Assembly: GCA_903860995.1 (NCBI GenBank)
Contig: CAIOSS010000902.1
Location: 1 to 17,120, forward strand
Length of the DNA stretch: 17,120 nt
Direction of reading: 5' to 3'
From: an uncultured delta proteobacterium
GTDB taxonomy: Bacteria > Myxococcota_A > Polyangia > Polyangiales > Ga0077539
Below are positions 1 through 6,607 of this stretch, piece after piece (position 1 is the first letter of the stretch; every line of letters starts with the position of its first letter). The notes under the pieces were generated by a model. The model saw nothing but the letters and a program-made list of their open reading frames with translations. It did no database searches and was not told the origin of the DNA. Made by a program: the position numbers and the translations under genes.

Positions 1-426
1 CCGCACGAGCCCGTCGGCCAGCAGGGGGCAGCCCAGCGCGCGGGCCACGGGGCGCGCGAGCTCCATCGACTGGTTGTACCCCCGCTCGCGCAGGCGCCGG
101 GGGTGCAGCGGCACCGGGACGACGCAGCGCACCGGCCGCGCGAGCTCCGCCGCGAGCGGGAGCAGCAGGTCACCGAGCCGGGCCGCGCGGGTCGGGTCGC
201 CGTCGTACTTGGCCCGGTACACCGCCCGCGCGAGGGCGCCACCGTGCTCGTGCGCCACGAGGACGCCGGGCAGGGGGTCGGGCGCGTCGAGGAGCGACAC
301 GGCGCAGGGGTCGCACAGCGCGGCGCGCGCGACGGGTTCGCCGCAGGCCACGCAGCCGCGGGGAGCGAGCAGGTCGGCGAGGGCCCGGAGGGGGGCGGAG
401 AGCCACCGGGGCGTCGGGTTTCGCAT
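1..426 (-). CDS. comF: ComF family phosphoribosyltransferase-like protein (partial, C-terminus beyond window)
   Basis: The ATG at 426 opens a reading frame that runs 142 codons to the left edge without a stop, so the C-terminal half is missing. Seen: an N-terminal four-cysteine zinc-ribbon (C25-x2-C28 and C38-x2-C41), then VVPVPLHPRRLRERGYNQ at about residues 102-119, the signature of ComF/GntX proteins. The PRPP-binding loop expected further on lies outside the window. Family knowledge: ComF proteins are cytoplasmic and linked to DNA uptake in transformable bacteria, but are widespread and often of unknown role elsewhere. The gene diverges from smpB over a 66-base gap. No clear Shine-Dalgarno precedes the start. 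The family is clear; the role in this organism is not. Confidence 0.88.
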   Translation of the reverse strand, partial: MRNPTPRWLSAPLRALADLLAPRGCVACGEPVARAALCDPCAVSLLDAPDPLPGVLVAHEHGGALARAVYRAKYDGDPTRAARLGDLLLPLAAELARPVRCVVPVPLHPRRLRERGYNQSMELARPVARALGCPLLADGLVR

Positions 427-475
427 GGCCGCTTGTCGGGCGGTCACGGAGCCGACGTTGCGGCCGCGGTCGTGG

Positions 476-481
476 TACACC
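476..481 (+). promoter_or_regulatory. Minus-10-like hexamer close to smpB start
   Basis: TACACC lies 11 bases before the smpB ATG in a very GC-rich stretch, and no purine-rich ribosome site lies between. The position is what a leaderless or very short-leader transcript would need. No convincing minus-35 box is seen at normal spacing, so this is a tentative call supported by similar hexamers before other unit-leading genes here. Confidence 0.3.
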
Positions 482-492
482 CGACTCCCGCT

Positions 493-969
493 ATGGCTAC
501 GCCGCGCCCCGTCGAGGGGTACAAGCTCATCTCCGAGAACCGTCGCGCCTCGATGCGCTACGAGGTCGACGAGCGCATCGAGGTCGGCATCGTGCTCACG
601 GGCGGCGAGGTGAAGAGCCTCCGCGCCGGCAAGATGGAGCTCGGCGACACCTACGCGATGGTGCTCAACGGGCAGCTCACGCTCATCAACGCGTACATCG
701 CGCCGTACAAGTTCGCCACCGGGGCGAAGCCCGAAGAGAAGCGCGCCCGGCGGCTGCTCGCGCACCGCACGGAGATCGACCGCATCGACGGAAAGATCTC
801 CCAGAAGGGCTTCACGCTCATCGCTCTCAAGGCCTACTTCAAGGGCGCCAAGGTGAAGGTCGAGCTCGGCCTCGCGCACGCCAAGGACGGCGCCGACCGG
901 CGGCAGGAGATCAAGCGCCGCGAGGGCGACCGCGAGGCCCGCGCGGCCATCAAGCGGAGGATGCATTGA
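493..969 (+). CDS. smpB: SsrA-binding protein SmpB
   Basis: A 158-residue protein, the usual SmpB length. It binds tmRNA and delivers it to stalled ribosomes in trans-translation. Seen: EGYKLISENRRASMRYEV near the N-terminus, GIVLTGGEVKSLRAGKMEL, then INAYIAPYKFA, all characteristic of the SmpB oligonucleotide-binding barrel, and a basic tail ending KRRMH (residues about 130-158) that inserts in the decoding channel. The frame is open upstream to position 103, but homology begins at the ATG at 493, so that start is chosen. Its TGA (967-969) overlaps the ATG of the next gene (TGATG), which suggests translational coupling. No tmRNA gene is visible in the window. Confidence 0.97.
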   Translation: MATPRPVEGYKLISENRRASMRYEVDERIEVGIVLTGGEVKSLRAGKMELGDTYAMVLNGQLTLINAYIAPYKFATGAKPEEKRARRLLAHRTEIDRIDGKISQKGFTLIALKAYFKGAKVKVELGLAHAKDGADRRQEIKRREGDREARAAIKRRMH

Positions 970-1235
970 TGGCGCAGGTGCGGTGGGTGGGCGAAGGCGA
1001 GGCGACGGTGATGACGGTCGACGCGATCCACGTGACGGTGCGCTCGACGCGGCCGTTTCCGCCCGGCGCCCCCGCCCAGGGCACCCTCGACGGGGCCCAC
1101 GCCTTCACCTTGAAGGTGGCAGGGTCGCGCAAGGAGTCCGACGCGTTCGTGGTGCGCGGCCGCCTGGTGAGCGCCACCGTCGCCGTGCGCGAGGCCTTCG
1201 CCCGCGCCGTCGCGACCGGCGTGACCCCTTCGTGA
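969..1235 (+). CDS. Small uncharacterised protein, possibly a PilZ-like beta barrel
   Basis: An 88-residue protein whose ATG at 969 overlaps the smpB stop by one base; the preceding TTG at 966 is an alternative start. It has no signal peptide or membrane segment. The sequence alternates polar and hydrophobic residues in a beta-rich pattern (TVMTVDAIHVTVRS, then AFTLKVAGSRKESDAFVVRG) and ends with a short helix. The KVAG-S-R pattern recalls small PilZ-type barrels, but the c-di-GMP motifs (RxxxR and D/NxSxxG) are not apparent, so a PilZ label is only a guess. The TatD-type gene follows with a GTGA overlap, placing it in the smpB-tatD run. Confidence 0.75.
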   Translation: MAQVRWVGEGEATVMTVDAIHVTVRSTRPFPPGAPAQGTLDGAHAFTLKVAGSRKESDAFVVRGRLVSATVAVREAFARAVATGVTPS

Positions 1236-2035
1236 CCGTCGCCCTCGTCGACGCGCACTGCCACCTCGACCTCCCCGCGTTCGCCTCGGACCGCGCCGCC
1301 GTCTGGGAGCGCGCCCGCGCCCGGCACGTCACCCGCGCGCTCGTCCCCGCGGTGCGCCCCGACACCTGGCGCGCCACCCTCGACTGCGCCCTCCCGGGCG
1401 AGCGCGTCGTCGCCCTCGGCATCCACCCCCACGCCCTGCTCACCCTCCCCCGGGCCGCCCTCGACCGCGGCCTGAAGGAGCTCGCGGCCACCGTGCAGGC
1501 CCACCGCGACCGGGTGGTGGCCATCGGCGAGTGCGGCCTCGACGCGTCCCTCGACCCCGCCGCGGTCGACCCGATGTTACAGCGCCAGGTATTCCTGGCC
1601 CAGGTCGCGGTGGCCGCCGCGCTCGACCTCCCGCTGGTGCTCCACGTGGTGCGCTCGCACGCCCTCGCGCTCACGCTGCTGCGCTCGGTGCCGCTGCCGT
1701 CGCGGCGCGGCATGGTGCACAGCTACTCCGGCGGCCCCGACCTCGTGCGGCCGTGGACCGAGCTGGGCTTCCACCTCTCCTTCGGCGGCGCCGTCACCCG
1801 GCCCCGCGCGCGCAGCCCCATCGACAGCGCCAAGGCCGTGCCCGACCACCGGATGCTCGTCGAGACCGACGCGCCCGACCAGCTCCCCACCGGCGTCGAC
1901 CGCTCCGACCGGCGCTGCGAGCCCTGCGACCTCCCGGTCATCGTGCAGGCGCTCGCCACGCTCCGCGGTCAGACCGTCGAGCACGTCTCGCAGGTGACCA
2001 CCGACAACGCGTGCGCCCTCTTCGGCTTCCGCTGA
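1232..2035 (+). CDS. TatD family metal-dependent hydrolase
   Basis: A 267-residue TIM-barrel amidohydrolase-like protein related to TatD/YcfH nucleases. The GTG at 1232 is chosen because it overlaps the upstream stop (GTGA) and puts the metal motif HCH (residues 9-11, VDAHCHLD) at the expected N-terminal position. Further family motifs: GIHPH (63-67), IGECGLD (98-104, metal Glu100), PLVLHVVRS (134-142), MVHSYSG (161-167) and ETDAP (211-215). Known relatives hydrolyse DNA or D-aminoacyl-tRNA. Where typical TatDs carry an Arg-Asn-Glu-Pro stretch, this one has RRCEPCD, a local variation with two cysteines. It ends 3 bases before the convergent ATP-grasp gene. The family is clear; the substrate is unknown. 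Confidence 0.92.
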   Translation: MTVALVDAHCHLDLPAFASDRAAVWERARARHVTRALVPAVRPDTWRATLDCALPGERVVALGIHPHALLTLPRAALDRGLKELAATVQAHRDRVVAIGECGLDASLDPAAVDPMLQRQVFLAQVAVAAALDLPLVLHVVRSHALALTLLRSVPLPSRRGMVHSYSGGPDLVRPWTELGFHLSFGGAVTRPRARSPIDSAKAVPDHRMLVETDAPDQLPTGVDRSDRRCEPCDLPVIVQALATLRGQTVEHVSQVTTDNACALFGFR

Positions 2036-2038
2036 GCG

Positions 2039-2899
2039 CTACCGCCCGGACATCCCGACGGCCCAGCCCATGGTGTAGCGCGCGTTGACGTCGCAGCAGG
2101 GCACGAAGCCGCCGGCCCATCGGTATGCGTCGATGCCGAAGGGCCCGAAGTAGCCCACCGAGCGCAGCGCCGTCACCACCGCCCGCCGCGCGACCTCCAT
2201 CTCCCGCGACTCGGCCTCCGTGAGCGTCCCGGGCGGCGCGGTCTCCGTCGCCTCCCACGCCCCGAAGGCGTCGCCGCGCTGCACCGTGAGCGCCCCCCAG
2301 CGCAGCCCCGCGTCGCGGCCGAGCTCGCCGTGAAGTCCCAGGTCGAGCGAGCGCGGCACCTCGGGCTCCACCTGCAGGCCCTCCCCCGTGGCCAGCGCGG
2401 CGTCGACCCAGCGCGCCACGTGCGGATCGTCCGCGCCCACGCGCCACCGGCAGCGCCCGCGCCCGTTGTAGGAGTACGCCCGCTTCAACAGCCATGAGCC
2501 GGTGACCGACCCCCGCGCGACGGTCTCTTCGTACTCCCTTCGCGTGTGGACATAGCGGGCGCCCGGCAATGCCTCCAGGCGACCGTCCATCAAGCGACGA
2601 TGGTTGGCCGCGCGCAGCACCTCCGCCGACGGCGCATCGGGCAGCCGCGCCCCCGCCCGCGCGAGCGCCCGCAGCGCCCGGGGGGTGGGGCACCACGCCG
2701 CGCCGGGCATTCCCCGCCACGCAGGGTCGGGCGGCGCGAACTCGTCGAGCCGGGCGTCGCCGGGCCGCAGCAGGGTCGTGCGCCGCGCGAGCGCCTCGAA
2801 GCGCGCGCGGAGGCCCGCCGAGGGGGTCATCGCGCCGGGGTGGGCGAGCTCGTCCTCGGCGTCGAAGTTGAGCACCCACAGCCGGGGCTCGGCGGTCAC
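2039..2899 (-). CDS. ATP-grasp domain protein of unknown substrate
   Basis: A 286-residue protein starting at a GTG (2899) that overlaps the DUF455 stop codon (GTGA). ATP-grasp features seen: WLLKRAYSYNGRGR (about 136-149) with the nucleotide-binding Lys139 and a glycine-rich loop; LQVEPEVPRSLDLGLHGEL (175-193) in the acidic adenine/hinge region; FGPFGIDAYR (251-260); and CCDVNARYTMGW (268-279), matching the terminal metal-binding D/E-x-N-x-R motif. ATP-grasp enzymes join a carboxylate, through an acyl-phosphate, to an amine or thiol, so a peptide-bond or ligase-type reaction is likely. The N-terminal third (NFDAEDELAHPG) is a pre-ATP-grasp-like region. It is the last gene of a three-gene unit. 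The substrate cannot be deduced. Confidence 0.85.
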   Translation of the reverse strand: MTAEPRLWVLNFDAEDELAHPGAMTPSAGLRARFEALARRTTLLRPGDARLDEFAPPDPAWRGMPGAAWCPTPRALRALARAGARLPDAPSAEVLRAANHRRLMDGRLEALPGARYVHTRREYEETVARGSVTGSWLLKRAYSYNGRGRCRWRVGADDPHVARWVDAALATGEGLQVEPEVPRSLDLGLHGELGRDAGLRWGALTVQRGDAFGAWEATETAPPGTLTEAESREMEVARRAVVTALRSVGYFGPFGIDAYRWAGGFVPCCDVNARYTMGWAVGMSGR

Positions 2900-3705
2900 G
2901 CCCGCGGGGCCTTCGGGTCGAAGCGAACGGCGGCGAGCTGTTCGATGAACAACGGGTGCATGCCCGCGCGGGTGCGGCGGTCGACGTCCAGGGGCAGGCC
3001 CCGGAGTAGCACCGGCGAGAGCGGCGGCGGCAGGTGGGCGCACCACGTCGCGAAATCCGTCGCCCCCGCGAAGCGCTTGAACCAGTGCAGCGCGAAGCGC
3101 ACGTGGGGGAGTTCCTCCTCGCCGACGAGGGACTGCAGCTCGGCCCCGCGCGCGTCGCCCGCCTCGCGCAGCCACTGCGCATACCGCCGGCTGTGATCGA
3201 GGTTGGCGGCCTCCAGCCCGAGGCCCATCACGGCGCAGAACTCCGCCGGGCTCTTCGCCGCAGGCACCCGCTGCCAGAACCAGTCGCGCACCCCGAATTC
3301 CCCCAGCGTACAGCCCAGCGACTCCAGGGCCTCGCGGTACATCACCATGTGCCGCACTTCATCCAACAGGATGTTGGCCAGTCCCCGGCGGAAGGCCGCG
3401 GGCGTATCGGGATACGCCACGATGGCCCAGGCCATCAGCTCGGCCGCCTGAAGCTCGTGGTGCATGAAGGTGTGGAACAACCACCCCCGCTTCTTCGGGT
3501 CGCGCAGCGCGCCCGCCTTCGGGCTCTTCTCCGCGCGCTCGATGCGCGTGAACTCCCGCGGACGCCCCGGGCGCGTCCCCGGAGAGGCCACCGCGACCGG
3601 GTCGTTGTCGGCAATGGCAGGCGGGGGCGGCGGCGAGAACTTCAACGACAGGTCATCGGACAGGAGATAGGACAGCGCCCACTCGTGCAGGGCGTTGGTG
3701 GTCAC
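2896..3705 (-). CDS. DUF455 family ferritin-like protein
   Basis: A 269-residue protein starting at a GTG (3705) that overlaps the upstream lipoprotein stop (GTGA). The core matches PF04305/DUF455: FHTFMHHELQAAELMAWA (about 77-94), LDEVRHMVMYREALESLG (114-131), GLGLEAANLD (161-170) and GEEELPHVRFALHWF (195-209). The pattern Glu84, Glu116-x2-His119, Glu165, Glu198-x2-His201 gives a complete ligand set for a ferritin-like carboxylate-bridged di-metal centre, so an oxidase or oxygenase activity is plausible. About 70 N-terminal residues are proline- and basic-rich and probably flexible. It has no signal peptide. The biochemical function of DUF455 is not established, and the coupled ATP-grasp neighbour suggests that they act together. 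Confidence 0.9.
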   Translation of the reverse strand: MTTNALHEWALSYLLSDDLSLKFSPPPPPAIADNDPVAVASPGTRPGRPREFTRIERAEKSPKAGALRDPKKRGWLFHTFMHHELQAAELMAWAIVAYPDTPAAFRRGLANILLDEVRHMVMYREALESLGCTLGEFGVRDWFWQRVPAAKSPAEFCAVMGLGLEAANLDHSRRYAQWLREAGDARGAELQSLVGEEELPHVRFALHWFKRFAGATDFATWCAHLPPPLSPVLLRGLPLDVDRRTRAGMHPLFIEQLAAVRFDPKAPRA

Positions 3706-5348
3706 GGAGGCGCTCCGATGCAGCGCCCGCCGATGCAGCTCTCGCCGTTGGCGCACACCATCCCGGTGCCGCACTCCTGCCGTTGCAGCGACGGCACCCA
3801 CTGCGCGATGTGGTTGCCCTGGTCGATGTTCTGGAAGGGGAGCCAGAAGCCCGGGGTGCTCGGGTCGCCGCCGCGGGTCGTCGGGCGGAAGGCCGCCATC
3901 CAGAGCTGCGTGGTGCGGTCGCCGGGCGAGCGGCCCTGCTGCTGGATGCGCAGGCCGTAGTCGCGCCGGCTGGAGAACGTGAGCCACAGCAGGGGCTCGT
4001 CGACCTCGCCGCCGGTGCGCTCGACGAAGGGCGTCCACTTGGGCCACGAGTTGCCGTTGGCGTCGCCGCCGTCGGCGCGCGTGAGGCGCGTGGGCTCGCC
4101 CCCCGAGGCGGGCGTCACCCAGAGCTGCGCCCCGAGGTTGCTCGAAGACTCCCCGCTCGCGCGATTGAACAACACCCAGCGGTTGTCGGGAGAGAACGAC
4201 GGATAGTACTGGTTGATGCCCTCGCTGCGCAGCAGCGTGGTGGCCGCCCCGAAGGCCGTGCCCGACCAGGGCATGAGCATCAGGTCGGCGGCGCCGGAGT
4301 GCCCGGTGGGGGCAAGCGGCGGCACCACCTGCGGGCGCGAGAACACGGCCTGCGTGCCGTCGGGCGACCAGTCGGGCATCGAGCCGATGGTGCCGGCCGC
4401 GAGCCCGGGGATGCCCTGCCCGTTGGCGCCGTTGAGGAGCGCGAGGCGCACGCCGTCGGAGGCGAGGTAGCGGGCGTTGTCGGGAGAGAAGCTGCCGAAG
4501 CTGGCGTTGAAGGGGGTGCCCTGGGCGGTGCGCGTCGCGACGTCGAGGATGGGGGTCGCCACGAGGCCGGGGATGGGGCCGCGCCCGGCCCAGATGCGCG
4601 TGCCGTCGCGCGAGAGCGCGTGGCAGCCGTAGCAGCCGACGAGGTCGCCGCGGAGGAAGATCTCGGCGCGCGACCCGGGGGTGCCCATGTCGTAGCGCAC
4701 GATGCTGCCCGACGAGGCCCACCAGTACACGGCGCCGCGGAGGGAGTCGCGCGTCACGCCGAGGGTGATGGGCGCCGAGCGGCCCACGGCGTTGGACTCG
4801 GTCGAGCCGTCGGGCGAGCGGGTGCCGCGCACGGTGACCACGACGTTGCCGCGGCCGCGGGCGGCGTCGGCCACCTGGGCGAGGTCGGTCTCGTTGAGGG
4901 TGAGCGTGCAGCCGCCGCCGAGGGGCGCGCATCGGGTGTAGAAGCGCGCGACGGTGACCGACCCGGCGAAGGACACCTCGAAGAGGTCGTTGCCCGCCCC
5001 AGGGCGGAAATGGATCTCGAAGGAGGGCAGGTTGGGCGGAATGACCGTCTCGTTCTCGGGATAGACCACCGAGGGGGCGGCCGCCGGGTCGTCGGCGCCT
5101 TCGAAGCGCGCGGGCGAGTCGGTGGGCGCCCCCGGGCGCACGAAGTCTCGCGTCGTCGTGACGGGCGGCCGGTCGACCGCGACGCCCGCGTCGACCGGCG
5201 CCGCCACGCCCGTGTCGACGGGCCCTCCGCGGTCGGCGGACGCCACGTCTCGCCGGCCCGCGTCGGCGACGAACACCCGCGGCTCGTCCGCGCACCCGAG
5301 CGCCCACACCGCCGCGATCACCACCGTCCTGGCCCGCATGACGCTCAT
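3702..5348 (-). CDS. Beta-propeller (PD40/TolB-like) lipoprotein with CxxCH motif
   Basis: A 548-residue exported protein. The ATG at 5348 is preceded by GAGAAG; the ATG at 5339 is an alternative. The signal peptide MRARTVVIAAVWALGC ends in a lipobox-like site at Cys19 (Ala at -3 is less usual), followed by an Asp/Ala/Val/Pro linker. An Ig-like region around residues 70-180 (PENETVIPPNLPSFEIHF) precedes a propeller with blade motifs such as FGSFSPDNARYLAS, MPDWSPDGTQAVFS and YPSFSPDNRWVLFN. CYGCH at 239-243 looks like a c-type haem site, followed by ALSRDGT. The C-terminus (about 526-548) is a Cys/Gly knot with four cysteines, common in myxobacterial surface proteins. First gene of a coupled three-gene unit; divergent from the lysyl-oxidase-like gene. 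The function is unknown. Confidence 0.87.
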   Translation of the reverse strand: MSVMRARTVVIAAVWALGCADEPRVFVADAGRRDVASADRGGPVDTGVAAPVDAGVAVDRPPVTTTRDFVRPGAPTDSPARFEGADDPAAAPSVVYPENETVIPPNLPSFEIHFRPGAGNDLFEVSFAGSVTVARFYTRCAPLGGGCTLTLNETDLAQVADAARGRGNVVVTVRGTRSPDGSTESNAVGRSAPITLGVTRDSLRGAVYWWASSGSIVRYDMGTPGSRAEIFLRGDLVGCYGCHALSRDGTRIWAGRGPIPGLVATPILDVATRTAQGTPFNASFGSFSPDNARYLASDGVRLALLNGANGQGIPGLAAGTIGSMPDWSPDGTQAVFSRPQVVPPLAPTGHSGAADLMLMPWSGTAFGAATTLLRSEGINQYYPSFSPDNRWVLFNRASGESSSNLGAQLWVTPASGGEPTRLTRADGGDANGNSWPKWTPFVERTGGEVDEPLLWLTFSSRRDYGLRIQQQGRSPGDRTTQLWMAAFRPTTRGGDPSTPGFWLPFQNIDQGNHIAQWVPSLQRQECGTGMVCANGESCIGGRCIGAPP

Positions 5349-5366
5349 GTCTTCTCGAAGCTCCGA

Positions 5367-5372
5367 TACGGT
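5367..5372 (+). promoter_or_regulatory. Minus-10-like hexamer upstream of the lysyl-oxidase-like gene
   Basis: TACGGT in the 79-base divergent intergenic region, 22 bases before the ATG at 5395 and 55 before the favoured ATG at 5428. No good minus-35 box is visible. On the opposite strand the same place reads TATCGG a little downstream (14 bases before the lipoprotein ATG), so the two divergent promoters would overlap. Tentative. Confidence 0.25.
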
Positions 5373-5427
5373 CAATCCGCCCGGCACTCTTGCCATGGTC
5401 GACGACGCGCTGGCAATGTCCGCGCCC

Positions 5428-6600
5428 ATGCGCGGCCACGGCCTCTCGGTGCTCACCCTCTCCGTGGCGCTCGTCGGGTGTGGCGATGACCCCGCGGTCA
5501 CTCCGACCGTCGACGCGGACGGCGCCGCGGTGGACGCCGTCGCCTCGGGGATGGACGCCCCCGCGGCGGTCGACGTGCCGACGGCCGCCGACGTGGTCGA
5601 CCCCTGCGACCCGCGGCGACGGCTGCGCGACGGCGGCCTGATCGACCCCGACCCGCGCTGCCCGCTGCCCAACCTCATCCCGGTCATCGACCGGGTGCAG
5701 ATCCAGACGCGCTCGTTTGCGCCGGGCTCGTGCGAGGTGATGGAGGGCTGCACCATGCCGGGCCGCCGGCGCCTTCTGCGCTTCGACCTCATCACCCCCA
5801 ACATCGGCGCGGGGGACCTCTACCTCGGGCCGCCGGTGATCAACAACCGTCCCGACGGGCGCTTCGAGTACGGCGCCTGTCACTTGCACTATCACTTCCG
5901 CGGTTATGCCGACTATCGGCTGATGGCCATGTCGAGCGACGCGGAGGTAGCGCGCGGGCACAAGCAGTCGTTCTGCCTGCTCGACAGCGCGCGGTACATG
6001 GACCTGGGCCGTGCGCTGCGCTCGGGCGAGGCGTACACCTGCGTCGACCAGGGCATCCACGCCGGGTGGTTCGACCTCTACGACCGCGCGCTCGACTGCC
6101 AGTACATCGACATCACCGACGTGCCGCCGGGGCGCTACCGGGTGCGCGCGCGCATCAACGAGCTGCGCGGCCTCACGGAGACCCGCTACGACGACAACGA
6201 GGTGTTCCGCGAGGTGGAGATCCCCGCGACGGACCCACCGGTGTCCAACGACCCGACGGACGCGTGCCCCGCGGACGCCGACGGCGCGGCGCGCGACTGC
6301 GGCTGGGTGGTCGACCGGGCGCTGTCGTGCACGCCGGGCACGCGGGTGACCGTGGGCTGCAACGCCGCGTGCGGGGCGGGCTCGTGCGCGGGCAACCCGG
6401 TGGTGCGCGTGTGCGCGGGCGACGGGCCGTGCACCCACGCCAGCGCGGTGGCAGAGAACGACGACGCCTGCGGCACGCAGTGCCCGTCGGTGAGCTTCAT
6501 GTGCCCGCTGTTTCGCAACCGGTACACGGTGATGGCCGGCGGGTCGCGCGCGGGCGCGGCCTACGAGTGCCGGCTGGAGGCCACCGAGGCGCGGCCGTAG
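5428..6600 (+). CDS. Lysyl-oxidase-like copper amine oxidase lipoprotein
   Basis: A 390-residue lipoprotein: MRGHGLSVLTLSVALVGC gives a clean lipobox (LVGC, Cys18), then an Asp/Ala/Val linker to about residue 60. Starts at 5416 and 5395 are in frame; 5428 gives the best signal peptide. Residues about 80-240 match the lysyl oxidase catalytic domain: CHLHYH (151-156) supplies the three copper histidines, GHKQSFCLLD carries Lys179, and FDLYDRALDCQYIDITDVPP carries Tyr218. In animal lysyl oxidase this Lys and Tyr form the lysyl tyrosylquinone cofactor, and both are kept at similar spacing. The first His of the animal WHSCHQHYH motif is Gly here; it is not one of the three usual ligands. A Cys-rich tail of about 120 residues follows. 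Probable role: oxidation of amines or lysines at the cell surface; the substrate is unknown. Confidence 0.9.
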   Translation: MRGHGLSVLTLSVALVGCGDDPAVTPTVDADGAAVDAVASGMDAPAAVDVPTAADVVDPCDPRRRLRDGGLIDPDPRCPLPNLIPVIDRVQIQTRSFAPGSCEVMEGCTMPGRRRLLRFDLITPNIGAGDLYLGPPVINNRPDGRFEYGACHLHYHFRGYADYRLMAMSSDAEVARGHKQSFCLLDSARYMDLGRALRSGEAYTCVDQGIHAGWFDLYDRALDCQYIDITDVPPGRYRVRARINELRGLTETRYDDNEVFREVEIPATDPPVSNDPTDACPADADGAARDCGWVVDRALSCTPGTRVTVGCNAACGAGSCAGNPVVRVCAGDGPCTHASAVAENDDACGTQCPSVSFMCPLFRNRYTVMAGGSRAGAAYECRLEATEARP

Positions 6601-6607
6601 GGGCTCG

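Noticed and set aside
103..492. Upstream in-frame extension of smpB
   Set aside because: The extension is antisense to comF and lacks homology; SmpB proteins start at the position of the ATG at 493.
3783..5489. A 568-codon plus-strand frame opposite the propeller lipoprotein
   Set aside because: Composition is Gly/Arg/Ala/Val-rich without motifs, while the opposite strand encodes a signal peptide, propeller blades and Cys tail. It is a GC-driven antisense shadow.
2896..6438. A 1180-codon open frame on the minus strand
   Set aside because: Only its last 269 codons (DUF455) look like a protein; the rest is Arg/His/Pro-rich shadow of the propeller lipoprotein and the lysyl-oxidase-like gene in a very GC-rich sequence.
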